Of a stretch of DNA of 64,000 nucleotides, positions 1 through 11,402 are shown in pieces. Numbering within the stretch: position 1 is the first letter of the stretch; every line of letters begins with the position of its first letter. The notes under the pieces were generated by a model. It saw only the letters and a list, made by a program, of their open reading frames with translations. It was not told where the DNA came from and made no database searches. The position numbers were made by a program, and so were the translations under genes. The DNA lies in the NCBI GenBank assembly GCA_008704415.1, contig VXIS01000104.1, forward strand, positions 1 through 64,000. Reading direction: 5' to 3'. The stretch comes from Sphaerosporella brunnea (Eukaryota; Ascomycota; Pezizomycetes; Pezizales; Pyronemataceae).

Positions 1-1122
1 ATGTATCAACAAAGCCCCAGGCCCTCGACGATCCTGTTCCAACTTTAGCTGGACGTTAATTAAAATAAATACTTAGACTTAGGTAACTGGATTAGTATTC
101 TGGACGTTTACTTTACAGATTTGTTTACTGGAGGCCTGGGAATGGGGGTTATTGTGCTTTGGGTTCGAAAGGACCGCAAAAAATGTTTCGATGTTCAAGT
201 CCGCGGCAACAAGCGCCCCCAGGCGAGATCGCTTAAAACGCCAAGTGGACCCCCGGACGACAAAAAAAAAAAAAAACCATTTCGTCCAATCTATCCGCAG
301 TCCGATGCCGGCACACTATTTGTAGATCCTAATCATGGGTCGACCCTTGCGTCGGTTATTTTATGGGTAGAATTCATTTTCTAAAACGTGCATAGAGCCC
401 TAACGTGGATGATGCGGGACAACTTCGTTGTGAAGGGCCTGTTTCGCATCCTAGGGCGACGATGTTTGGAATGGGAGCTAGGAAGAGAGAAGCGGTTATG
501 GGCCATTGAGAGAGAAGCCATCGAAGAAGGAACGCAGAGAAGGAAATGCCTAGCATATTCCGAAGCACATAAGGCTTCCCACTTGTCAATGGAAGAACCG
601 CGGGAGGGGCGGAAGCCAACCGCATGGTAACGATGCATACGAACTACTCACATGCCATGCAACCTTGGTATGGCAAGCGTCAAACAGACCTGCGGGCAGG
701 GGCGAGGAGATGTACATACCTTCACATTCAACATGGTATATAGCAAGCCAGGCACCCCTCACCTCCTTCTTTTTCGAGAATTTCTTCAGCATTTTTCGTT
801 TCTGATCTGGGCTACGCTCTGTCCCTTTTTCTTCTCTTCTCTGTTCCTTCCTCTTTACGATGCCTCACTACCTAATCGTAACCGCTCCATTCACGCTGCG
901 CAGGACGATTCCAACTTGAGAGGTTTCCGTTCTTTTTTTTTATTCTATATTCTTTTGCACCGCGAGCATCGAGAATGCTCCCGTTTAGTCTCTTATGTAT
1001 GTTATTCTTTCAACGACAACAGGACGGGGCCCGCCCAAAGCAGCAGCAGCAGAAGGAAGAAATACTCAAGGCGTGGTCGATCAGACATGTTTACGAGCTG
1101 CTACATTGTGGACTTGTCCCAA
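1..1122 (+). repeat. Left arm of a giant imperfect inverted repeat
   Basis: The segment pairs as reverse complement with 2930-4048: base 1 matches base 4048, and the inner ends both lie at TGTCCCAA/TTGGGACA. Matching is continuous over about 1.1 kb with roughly one difference every 15 bases in the stretches I compared, mostly one-base indels. The match is already running at base 1, so the outer edge may lie left of the window. No transposase, reverse transcriptase or other known protein is encoded; open frames here do not resemble any protein. It may be a terminal inverted repeat of a non-autonomous element or a read-through or assembly artefact. Confidence 0.85.
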
Positions 1123-1519
1123 CCCCGACCAGCATGCGGATGTGCTCGGTCGAAGGGGGGGGGTTGGGGACATTTTTTTGGTTTGTTTTGTTTTTGGCGT
1201 TTTGTTTTTGGTTGTCTTTGGGACATTTTTTGGTCCTATTTTTGCTTGTCGTTCTGGTTGGTTGCTTGTGTTGGATTGGTTGTTTTTTTTTTTTGGTTCT
1301 ATTTTGGTTTTGTTTGGTTTTATATTTTTTGCGTGGGAGGTTGTTGTTTTTTGTTGTGGCTTTTGGTTTCTCTTTTTTTGGTTTTTGTTTTTTGTTTGGG
1401 TTTGGGTTTTGTAATTTTCTTGGCCGTGGTTTTTTTTTTTTGGTTCCTTTTGTGTTGGTTTTTTGTTTTTTGTTGGTCTGGTCTGAGTATGTCTTTTTTT
1501 TGGGGGGGGGGGGTGTTTC

Positions 1520-1550
<31 letters not shown>

Positions 1551-2787
1551 TTTTTTCTTTTTTTTTGTTTTTTTTGTTTGGGGGCGTTTTTCATTTTGTA
1601 GTTTTTGCTTTTGGTTGTTGGGAGTTTTTTTTGGTTGTTAGGGTTTTAGTTCTTTTGTTTGATATGTCGTTTTTTGGTTTGCACTTATGGTTTTTGTTTT
1701 GGTTTCTTGGAATTTTTTTCTCTTTTTTGGGCATTTTGGTTGGTTGTTTTTTTTTTTTATTGTTTTTTTCTTTTTTTCGTTTTTTTGTTTTGCTTTTTTT
1801 CTTTTTTTTTATTTGGTTTGGTTTTGTTTTTTTTTGGTATTTCTTTTTCGTTTGTGGACAAGTTTGGTTTGTTTAGTTTTTCTTTGTTGTTTGTATGGTC
1901 TGTTTTTATTGTTTTACCTGTTTTTTTTGTGGGTTTTTTTTATTTTTTTCTTGGGTTTTATTTTTTGGGGACTTTGTCTTATTTGGGACTTCGGTTTTTT
2001 TTTTGTTAATTTTTGTTTTTTGTTTTTTTTTTGTTTGTTGGGGGGACGTTTTTTGTTTTTGGATTTTGGGGGGGTTGTTTTGGGGATTTTTTTGTGGTTC
2101 TTTTGTTTGGGACTTTGGGGTCTGTGTTGTTTTATTTTTTTTTTGGTTTTTTCTTCTTTTTTTTGATTTTCTTTTTTTTTTGTTTGTGTTTTGGTTTTAT
2201 TCTGTTTGGGTTTTTTTGGTCTATTGTTTGTTTTTGTAGTTTGTTTGTTTTTTCTTTTTTGTTTTTGGTGTTGCTTCTTTTTTTGGGGACTGTTTGGTTT
2301 GGTTTGTTTTTTTTTTGGGTTTGTTTTTCTTTTTTCTTTGTTTTTTAGCGTTTGGGATTTTTTCGGGGGTTATTATGTTGTCTTTTTTTTGTTTTTGTTT
2401 GATTTTTTTGGTTTTTTTGTTTTTTTGTTTTTTTTTTGTTTCTTTTTTTTTTTTTTTTTTTTTTTTTGGTTGTTTGGACAGTTGTTGTTTGTATTTGGTT
2501 TATTTTTTTTTTTTTTGGATTTTTTTTTTTTTGTTGGTCATTGTTGTGGTTGGTATTGTTGTTGTGTTAGGATTTTTTTTTCTTTTTTTCTTTGTTTGGT
2601 TTTTGTTGGGGTTTTGTTGGGTTTTTTGTTTTTTGCGGTTGGGTGATTTTTTGTGTGTTTTTGTTTCTTGTTTTGCTGGTTTTCTCTTGTTTTGCTTTTT
2701 CTTTTTTTTTTATTTTTTTTTTTTTTGGTTTTTTTTTTTTTATTATTTGATGTTTTTTTTTTCTTTTTTTTTTTGTGGTTTTTTTCC

Positions 2788-2818
<31 letters not shown>

Positions 2819-2929
2819 ATTGTTTGTTGGTTTTTTTTTTTTTTCGTTGTTTTTTGGGACGGGTTTTTTGTTTTTTGTTTTGGTTCCTAGTTGGGATTGG
2901 GTTTTGTTTTTTGTTGTATTGTTTTTTGT
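1123..2929. other. 1.8 kb T/G-only low-complexity loop between the inverted arms
   Basis: From about 1160 onward the + strand consists almost entirely of T and G, with long T runs broken by G clusters and very few A or C. GGGAC recurs at about 1167, 1220, 1968, 1985, 2042, 2109, 2286, 2856 and 2932. Long open frames cross it on both strands, but they encode only Phe/Gly/Leu/Val/Trp or Lys/Asn/Pro/Thr runs and are composition artefacts. It could be low-quality consensus at the turn of a fold-back read, or a truly keto-skewed satellite. I see no gene. Confidence 0.8.
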
Positions 2930-4048
2930 TTGGGACAGTCCACAATGTAGCAGCTCTGTAAACATGTCTGATCGACCAGCGCCTTGAGTATTCTTCCTTG
3001 CTGCTGCTGCTGCTGGGCGGCCACCGTCTGTTGTCGTTGAAAGAATAACATAACAAGTAAGAGACTAAACGGGAGCATCTCTGATGCTCGCGGTGCAAAA
3101 GAATATAGGAAGAACGGAAACCTCTCAAAGGTTGGAATCGTCCTGCGCCAGGCGTGAAGGACGGTTACGATTAGGTAGTGAGCATCGTAAAGAGGAAGGA
3201 AACAGAGAAGAGAAGAAAAAGGGACAGAGCGTAAGCCCAGATCAGAAACGAAAAATGCAGAAGAAAATTCTCGGAAAAAGAAGGAGGTGAGGGGGTGCCT
3301 GGCTTGCTATATACCACTTGTTGAATGTGAAGGTATGTACATATCCTCGCCCCTTGCCCGCAGGTCTGTTTGACGCTTGCCATACCAAGGTTGCATGGCA
3401 TGTATGAAGTAGTTCTGTATGCATCGTTACCATGCGGTTGCTTCCGCCCCTCCCGTCGGTTCTTCCATTGACAAGTGAAGCCTTATGTGCTTCGGAATAT
3501 AGCTAGGCATGTCCTTCTCTGCGTTCTTCTTCGATGGACTTCTCTCTCAGTGTCCATAACCGCTTCTCTCTTCCTAGCTCCCATTCCAACATCGTCGCCC
3601 TAGGATGCGAAACAGGCCCTTCACACGAAGTTGTCGCATCATCCACGTTAGGGCGCTATGCACGTTTTAGAAATGAATTCTACCCAGAAAATAACCGAGC
3701 AAGGGTCGACCCATGGATATGATCTACAAATATTGTGCCGGCATCGGACTGCGGATAGAATTGGACGAAATGGTTTTTTTTTTTTTTGTCGCCGGGGGTC
3801 CGACTTGGCGTTTTACGATCTCGCCTGGGGGCGCTTGTTGCCGAGGACTTGAAACATCGGAGAACATTTTTTGCGGTCCCTTTCGAACCCCAAAGCACAA
3901 TAAACACCATCCCAGGCCTCCAGTAAACAAATCTGTAGAGTAAACGCCAAATACTAACGCCAGTTACCTAAGTCTAAGTATTAATTAATTAACGTCCAGC
4001 TAAAGTTGGCAACAGGATCGTCGAGGGCCTGGGGCTTTGTTGATACAT
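2930..4048 (-). repeat. Right arm of the giant imperfect inverted repeat
   Basis: Reverse complement of 1-1122, ending at 4048 against base 1 of the window. It shares the CAG/CTG tract near 3000, the pyrimidine-rich stretch around 3180-3290 and the A/T run near 3775. The arms differ mainly by single-base insertions and deletions, many in homopolymers. Sequence to the right (AAAAGCCGAACGG) has no counterpart visible in the window. Confidence 0.85.
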
Positions 4049-4847
4049 AAAAGCCGAACGGCAACCACGCGGCTCTGCCAAAGGTACATGCATATGTAGG
4101 TACCTAGGTACGTACCCAGAATGCCCGCTTCTCCACGGATCCAACGCGCGCGTGGTTGCACTCCTTCAGGGCAATTCCAGATCTTCCCCTATGCATTCCA
4201 AGCTTCAGCCTGCCTCCCTCCAAGCCTCAACGGCCGTGCCAGTCAGCGTTGAACACAACATCCCTCCCTCCCTCTTTCTCTCTCTCTCTCTCGCGAAGCA
4301 CAGCGGCATTTTCTACCAGCGCGGCTCAAATTCCGATTTGCCAATGTTGTGAAAACGCGGCTCTTTCTTACTTCGGTCATTCGGCTTGCATAGTAGTACA
4401 GACCTAACTCCCATGTGGGGTGCGATTCGTGCTACCGTATTAATCCGGACAGGCGAACAAGCACGTGCACTATCTACCGTATTTTCTGGCGAACAAGGTT
4501 GGAAACCGCAGATTTTTAATGCAGTGGGTGGGCTTGGGGTGAACAGAATCGAGATGGTGGATGGGTGCACCAGTCGAGGGAGCTGGTATGCGCCACATAC
4601 GCACAATGTCTGCTCTCCGTTTATTCGTGTGACCGGCGTCCTTTTACAATTTTTGTTAAAGGCAAGCTGCAGCGCTTTCGGAACTTGAAGCCTCCCGCTT
4701 TGCTCCAAATGACAGGTTCCTCTTTTGCAGGCGAGTGGTTGAAGTGCCCATTTTTTGGTCTCTCCTACACACCACAACTACTTTTGCTGCTAGAAAAAGA
4801 TTGACTTTCGCGCCGTCATTTCCCCTGTTCGCGAGAAAATACGGTAT

Positions 4848-4872
4848 TCATCATCATCATCATCACCATCAT
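4848..4872 (+). repeat. (ATC)n microsatellite
   Basis: Tandem TCA/ATC units with one interruption, in non-coding sequence. Confidence 0.9.
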
Positions 4873-6254
4873 CTGCCTCATCTCCGATACCGCCACACCT
4901 CCTAGCTGCCGCTTTCACTTCCACTTCCACTTTCGCCCACTCTTCCGATGCAGGATTTCTAGTCCATAAAGCTCAGTTGCCACACCCTTCACCCGAGAGT
5001 TGGATATTGGAAGTACGCCACAACTCGGAGCGACATCTTGCTGTTGGTTGTGGTGTTTTGGCGGGCGAAAACCCCTAACCTGTCTCATTGACGACCTTTG
5101 AAGAAGGCCAGCGGCGGCGTCGAGAACTTGGCGCACCCGCACCCGAGCCTTGCACGCACAACCAAATCCCCGTCACAACAACCGAATGAAGAAGGGGCCT
5201 TGGCTTTCATTGGCCTGCCTCGCGCGGAGCTGTGATGGTTACATACAACTCAACTGAGCTAAAATCAATTGCAAAAGCCGTGAGGGGAAAATAGGTACCT
5301 AACTTCAACTTCAACCAAGGTCTGCAAATGACAAACCAGGTAGAGCCCGTCACATACCGTAGAATCCCGGTTGCGCGGCCCTCCAAAAGTTTGCTGTATA
5401 GTGCAGGCGAGTTCTGAACAAACCTTAAACAGACGGAGATAGCGGGGAGGCGGTGACAGGAACGGCCCAACGTGAGCCAAGCCGTCTCTCTCAGCCCGGT
5501 GATTTTTTTGCTTTCGTGGCGGTATAGACTTCGATTTTCTTCCAAAAGCAGGCACTTCGATCTATCTATTCATAGCACACTTACCAGGCCGCGCAACTGC
5601 GTTATTACCGGGATAATATGGTAACAGTTGATTTATATAGGAATTCCAACTACATACTTAAAGTAGGTATATGGGCCGCAGCCTTCCCCACTACTGAGTA
5701 AACCCACTTCCAGCCCAGACAACCCCGAAACAGCCTGCCTGCATCATGATAACGATACACTCGTTTTTTGATGATGGAGCCTCTTCGCTTTTTTTTTTTT
5801 GCTTTTTTTTGTTTTTTTTTTTGTGATCCGAACATTGTAATGGTTTGCCAAAGAGGGTTTTGCACATCCAGCTTTCCCACTGGCACCGGACCCCTGGCCC
5901 CATAGATCCATCACCTCCTCCCAGCTGCCTCTCCCCGGCTCCATACCACGCCTCTATCCTCTATCCAGGGCTGTCGATAGCTGCCAGAGGTGAATTAACC
6001 AAGGACTCAGCAAACGCGCCCCAAAGCACCGAGTAGCAATGGATATACGGCCCCCACCCCCAAGCCATTTCTGTCAATAGCACCAAACAAAAGGGCACAC
6101 ATCGCCAGCGCAACCATTCGGAGTTGGGGGCCGTTTTGTATCTTGTTGCTGGAAAAATGATCACAGCATCATCGCCATCACCATCACCAACACCACCAAG
6201 CTGTCCATTGCGTTGAGATTTTTTTTTTTTTTTTTTTCACACAAGCACCGTGCG

Positions 6255-6276
6255 GTGTGTGTGTGTGTGTGTGTGT
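6255..6276 (+). repeat. (GT)n microsatellite
   Basis: An uninterrupted GT dinucleotide tract of about 22 bases in the gene-poor spacer, just after a poly-T run. Confidence 0.95.
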
Positions 6277-7612
6277 TCAAGACTGCACACGAGATCACCC
6301 GCGCGACGCAGGGCTACCGACAACTCTATCCAACACCGAACGCGCACCCGCACCCAGCAACCAAGGCGGGCCCGGCAGCCCGCAGCACCGCCTTATGTCA
6401 TACCTGAGTAGGTAACCAAAGCCGTACCCGCGGGGCATCTTCATCTGGTGTACACACACCCACCACACTCTACTAGTTACATAGCTATATACCTCGGTAT
6501 TTATGCATGTATGTGTGTATGTATGTACACACCTCATAGCATCAGAGAGCAGTACACACGAAGAGGAAACGATCTAGGTAGATGGCAAACGCAATCCCCA
6601 CCTGCCCCCCCCCCCCCCAAGCCTGCGTGTGATACAATGTACCACCCACCCAGCCAGCCGTCAGCCATATGTCTGATATATGTTCCGAAGGAAATCACTT
6701 AGTCGAGAGCAGCCAGCGCCCTTAGCAAGGGGGGGCGGCGGCCACCCACCTGGTCCAGCCAAAAGTGCGCTCCACGGTCACAAGGACTGAACCACAATGC
6801 GGGAGCCGCCTCTCCGCCCCAAACTCTGCGGCCGAGGGGGGGGCATCAAAGATGCTGCTCAAAGCAATCGTTCTCTTGGCGCCGCCAGAAAAGTGATCTT
6901 TTCAAAAAGCGAACTTGTCAGTTGGTCCCATGTACCGCCGGCAGTCTTGTTAACTGGACTTCTTTGCCCAACCCATTGATCAAGTTGATGGCCTCGTCGT
7001 CGTAAAGTTTACTCTTGGTGACGGGCCGCCGGAACATATATGTACAGACCCGTCCCGTTAAAGTTCCCATTGACCACCAACCCGTCTTATATCCATTTAT
7101 ACTTGCCGATCAGCGGCGTTTCAAGACACAACCAACCAGCCCACATTGCTCTGGTACCATTTCGTCCCTGTTCTATCCTGCCGAGCAAACATCCCAGCGA
7201 CCAACTGGCCGAGCAAAACAATCGACCAAAACACCAACACAGCCACGTACCCGATTGGCTCAAAATGTTGAATCTACCGTAGGTACTCCTCTCGGATGTG
7301 TTCCCAAATTTTTAGAAAAAAAAATTTAAAAAATTTAAAAATTTAAAAAATCGGAGGCCATTAAGAACCCGTATGGGCGGGCCTCTTCACCATGGTTGCA
7401 GGGGGGGGTCCACATCTCGAAGCTGTGGATATATAACAACCCGCCCCAAAATTCCGCGCAGAGGTGGACCTTCTGTGATGAAATTTCTTGTTCGGGGTGG
7501 GGGGGGGGATTTGTACGCTTCTACGGGGCGGAGGCACACAGCATCGCCAGAAACAAAAGCATTCGCTCACTCCGCAAAAAAAGCAACATCTATTCACAAG
7601 CACCGATACCGC

Positions 7613-8386
7613 TCAAAAGTCCCTCCTCGCAACACCTCTATACCCGCCGCCGGAGGCGACTCCCACGCCCAAATCCTTATACTCCACCCCAGGCACCGTG
7701 GCCGGCGCAAAGAACTCATCGCCAATCCTTTCGTCCCTCCTCTCCTTCTTCCTCCTCCGCCGCTCCCTCCCGGCCGCCTTGCAGCACAGAAAATACGCGC
7801 CCATGCACACGGCTGCCAGCACCCCCGTGCCGCCGAGCGACGCGGCGACGATGACGATTTTCGGGATCGGTTTGGCTGTGGAGGTGGGCGACGACGACGC
7901 GAGGTTGCTGGGGATTAGGCTTGTGTAGTCGGTCGTCCGGCTGGCGGTGGCCGTGGCCGTGGGCCGCAGCGTGGAGGTTGTGAGGGTTGTGAGGGTTGTG
8001 GGTGTGTGGGTGCTTGTGGCAGTAGCAGGGGTGGTGCTTGTAGGGGTGCTAGCTGTGATCTTCGGCCGGGTTGTGCTTGTGGTCGGAGGAGGAGTAGTGC
8101 TTGTTGTCGGAGTAGTAGTTGTTGGAGTAGTAGTAGTTGTAGGGACGCTTGTTGCCGCAGTAGTGCTTGTTGTGGCCGCCGCCTGCGTTGAAGTCTTCGG
8201 CTGCGTCTCCGTGGTGCTTGTAGTCCCCGTCTCCTTCCCGGTCGTGGTCCCCGTCTCCTTCCCGGTCGCTGTCGTCCCCGACCCCGTCCCTGTCGCAGTC
8301 CCACTCCCACTCCCACTCCCACTCTCCTGCGCCGCAACCAACGCGACCAGCAACACAAACAAGAGCATCATCTTGATCACCATCAT
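7613..8386 (-). CDS. Ser/Thr-rich single-pass membrane protein (cell-wall sensor-like)
   Basis: A single uninterrupted frame of 257 residues. An N-terminal hydrophobic signal (about residues 4-19, ending VAAQ) is followed by about 145 residues made almost only of Thr, Ser, Gly, Pro and Ala, as expected for a heavily O-mannosylated stalk. A hydrophobic helix follows at about residues 170-197 (IVIVAASLGG...AYFLCC), then a strongly basic cytoplasmic tail with RERRRRKKERR. This is the outline of fungal wall-stress sensors (Wsc/Mid2 style), but there is no cysteine-rich WSC domain, so the family is unassigned. The start is a double ATG before the signal. The next gene upstream, the multicopper oxidase, is on the same strand 630 bases away. 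Function as a sensor or plasma-membrane anchor is inferred from layout only. Confidence 0.75.
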   Translation of the reverse strand: MMVIKMMLLFVLLVALVAAQESGSGSGSGTATGTGSGTTATGKETGTTTGKETGTTSTTETQPKTSTQAAATTSTTAATSVPTTTTTPTTTTPTTSTTPPPTTSTTRPKITASTPTSTTPATATSTHTPTTLTTLTTSTLRPTATATASRTTDYTSLIPSNLASSSPTSTAKPIPKIVIVAASLGGTGVLAAVCMGAYFLCCKAAGRERRRRKKERRDERIGDEFFAPATVPGVEYKDLGVGVASGGGYRGVARRDF

Positions 8387-9014
8387 CTTCTCCTATTCCA
8401 AGAGTCAACACCAACTCGCGAGCGAAAAACCAGTTCACTCCAAAGAAAAGGTGAAAGAAGAAAGAAAGAAAGAAAGAAAGAAAGAAGGTGGTAGGTGAGG
8501 GTAACAAAGAATTCAAAGCGCTCCGCGCACAACTTTTCAAAATTCCAGGGAACTTCTCTTCCATTTATCCCCCCCCTCCCCACTTCCCATCGCCCCTGCC
8601 TACGACGGTCATACATATCCAGCAACAGTTTGAGGAAAAAAAATAAGCAGCAGCAGCCCCTCATAAACGCCTGCGTCCAATTGCAACCACAGACGCCAGC
8701 TACCCGTCGGTATGAAACAAGGAGAACGGACGCAATTGGACAGCTGAAACACACCTGAGCTGTGTGGCATGTCTTGGGAGGCTCTAATTATGCACGCGCC
8801 GCTGTGGCGCATAGACACATAAAACCGCCACGTCGGCGCGCGCGGACATCGATGCATCCGAGCCCTGTAGAGTAGGGCATCAGCCCCCATTGCGCACCCG
8901 CCGACAAATCTCACCAAATATATTCCCAGAGTGCTCAAGATACAAACCCGTAGCAGCAAAAAAAAAACGGAATATAAAAGCACTACTATCTCAAGCAAAC
9001 AAAAGCACGCCCGA
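8387..9014. other. Intergenic: promoter of the membrane protein, 3' side of the multicopper oxidase
   Basis: No gene seen. It contains an (AAAG)n tract at 8459-8487 close to the start of the minus-strand membrane protein, and mixed-composition sequence otherwise. Confidence 0.6.
8459..8487 (+). repeat. (GAAA)n microsatellite
   Basis: A run of GAAA/AAAG units about 75-100 bases upstream of the membrane-protein start, so it lies in that gene's 5' leader or promoter. Confidence 0.9.
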
Positions 9015-11402
9015 TCAGACCTTCAAGCACGGTCCCAATTGACACCCATTTCCGCACCAAATACTTCCAACCCCACACCAGCCCCACTCACTGCAGCAAT
9101 ATTCGTCTCCGAACACCTCACAAGTCCTGTTGCCATAGCCAGCTCCACATCTGTATTCCAGCACAGGACCAACCGCTGTGGTTGAAGAGGACGTTGAGTT
9201 GGTCGTATATGTCGCAGTCACCACGAGCGTGGTCGTAAATGTGCTTGTCTCAGTTTCAGTTGTCGTCGAGTCCGGAGTCGATGCTGTCTTAGTCGTGGAT
9301 GGCGTGTAAGGCGTCCAAGTCTTGCTTTTCTTGGTGACCCATTCAAAGCTCCGAGTAGCGGTGATACTAGCTTCCTGAGCTTTAAGCGTGATGCTCCACG
9401 GCGGGCGACTACCGTCATCGGAAGTAACCTGGGCAAAAGATCTCGTCAAAGGAGTGCCCGACGAGCTCGTAGACACAGCCGCCGACGCGGACGACGTCGG
9501 AGACGGCCCTTTGTATGTCAGCCAATGCTCGTCAATCCGTGCTTCCAGAAAAGCCGGGTCCGGGTACGCGTTCAGCCACGCATAATACGGCAAAACTTCC
9601 GACTTGATCTGTTGGAGGTTTGTCGCAGAGTACGTCTTGGCTTTGAACCGCTTATCCAACGGGTCTTCTAGACCGCCGGTAAGATTCCCATAGCCGAAAT
9701 CCTGCAGGGCAGTGATGTTGAATGCCGCCATCTACCGGTGGGCACAAGTCAGTAAACACCATCCGAGTGCGACCGTGTGAGGGAACTACCATCGAGACGT
9801 CTTCATGCACAACATTGTGGCAGTGGAACATCTACACCGTTAGCTTTCCACTTGCAACAGCTTGGGTTCTCAACTCACATAAACCCCCTCGTAAGGCACA
9901 AACTTCGCCAACACAGTGACCTGCTCATTGTCCCCCAGCAACGCAATATCCTTGAGCGCGCCTTTCTCATACTCCTCCAGATACATCCTCCCCGCTTTCT
10001 GGTTGGGATTGCCAACCGTTCTGGAGAGAAGTTGCATATCCACCAGATGCAGATGCACCGGATGACTCCAGCCTCCGGTGCCACGGAGGTTATATTTCTC
10101 CACAGTTCCCAACGGCGGTTTCATCTGCACTCTCGACATGGGGTCCGACCACGGCTTCCCATTGATGGTCCATGGCTGCCCAATATTTCTCACGAAATTG
10201 AACGTGCGTTCAACCACCGGAGAATTTTTCGGCAACTTTAACTCCACCAGCTTCTTCGGAATGGGTCCATTGTTACTCCAATCCGTAACGACTTTGCCAA
10301 CGTTGAACTGCATAACCTTATCACTGCCAACATAGTCGGTATCCGCAAATATCGTGGTATGCGCCAGCGTCAGGTTCTTTCCCACAAACGGAGCAAAGTC
10401 GATCACAATCTATCACCATCAGCGCCATCCGCGATCAAGTGTCATTCGCACGCACCTCCCACCTCTCAGCCATAGCAATCACCAAGCTCTTAGTCTCCAC
10501 GGGCGTCTCTCTGAACCCGGCATCACTTGCCACAACCACAAACGGCACGGAGGTGTTCTTATCCATCAGCGTGAGATTAAACGTCCTCGAAACGGCCGCA
10601 TCCAGCAGGCGAAAGCGATACTTCCTCGGCTCGACCTTGAGGTACGGCAAGATCTGGCCGTTGACGGTAAACGTATCTCCATACGTACTCGTCACCTCCT
10701 TCGACTCATCCGAGATGTTCCCCGCGGCCGTAAAAAAGTGCGAATCGAGTAGCAACGGGATGTCGTGCGCTCTCTGTGGAAGACCTAGCCTGCTTTCAAC
10801 CGCGCTGTCGGTGATCAGGTACATCCCCACCTGACCGGCGTAGGTATTAAGCGTGGTCAACCCAGCGGTATGATCCTTCACATCTCATCAGCCTTGCTTC
10901 CCAACCCTGACCTAAAAGGCAAACAAACATGATACCACAGCGTCCTAGCGGCCGCCTGGTTAGGATAATAATAATCCTTAAACTCTCCAGGCAAGAGTAG
11001 ATCCTCAGCCCAGCCATCCCAAGGCGCCCTCGTAAAGCTTCCGTGCAAATGCACGCTGGCAGGTCTGTGCCCGCCATTAACAAACCTGACCAGCGTCTCC
11101 CTTCCCCTCTCAACCTTGAAAACCGGGCCGGGAAACAGCCCGTCGTACCCGACCAGGTCCGCGTCCTGCAGCCCCGGAAAAAACCCCTTCTTGAATGGGC
11201 GGATGTGCACTTCGTAGAAGTCGATTGGAACGCCCGTGGTCGGGTTTTTGTAGCTTGCGATGGGCACTTTGGTCGGCGGGATAGGTAAGGCGTATTGAAA
11301 GGCGTATGGGTAAGGCGGGCTGCGCCGTGGGAGCTGCTGTGCGGATACCCCCGCCGCCCAGAGGAGGGAGGCGGCAAACAACGCAATCGGGGAGATAAGC
11401 AT
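9015..11402 (-). CDS. Secreted multicopper oxidase with C-terminal hevein-type chitin-binding domain
   Basis: Five exons: 11402-10929, 10875-10456, 10409-9879, 9831-9790 and 9731-9015. All junctions are in phase 0, giving 727 residues. A signal peptide (MLISPIALFAA..SAQ) is followed by three cupredoxin-like domains with all four copper motifs: HLHG (118-121), WYHDH (156-160), HPVHLH (414-419) and MFHCHNVVHEDVSM (476-489). The HCHxxxHED form resembles bilirubin oxidase/CotA-type enzymes more than classical laccases. After a Ser/Thr-rich linker (about 565-680) comes an eight-cysteine hevein-like CBM18 module at about 682-727 (RCGAGYGN...EYCCSEWGWCG). Expected reaction: one-electron oxidation of phenols, pyrroles or metal with reduction of O2 to water, outside the cell and probably bound to chitin. 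The start was chosen at the ATG immediately before the signal peptide; open frame continues upstream without a signal. The linker-CBM18 tail is the odd feature. Confidence 0.93.

Larger units (their letters stand above)
4049..7612. other. Long gene-poor spacer
   Basis: I see no convincing coding gene on either strand. The short open frames lack family motifs and believable splice structure. The stretch holds an ATC repeat near 4850, palindromic GGTACCTAGGTAC near 4100, poly-T tracts near 5790-5820 and 6220-6237, a GT repeat near 6255, a poly-C run near 6606 and AAATTT-rich sequence near 7318-7350. Confidence 0.6.

Noticed and set aside
121..638. Short open frames in the inverted arm
   Set aside because: They are not conserved between the two arms because of frame-breaking indels, and have no known motif.
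652..2987. Many long open frames across the G/T loop, on both strands
   Set aside because: They encode only a few amino acids (Phe, Gly, Leu, Val, Trp; or Lys, Asn, Pro, Thr) because the DNA is almost only T and G. Stops are missing for composition reasons.
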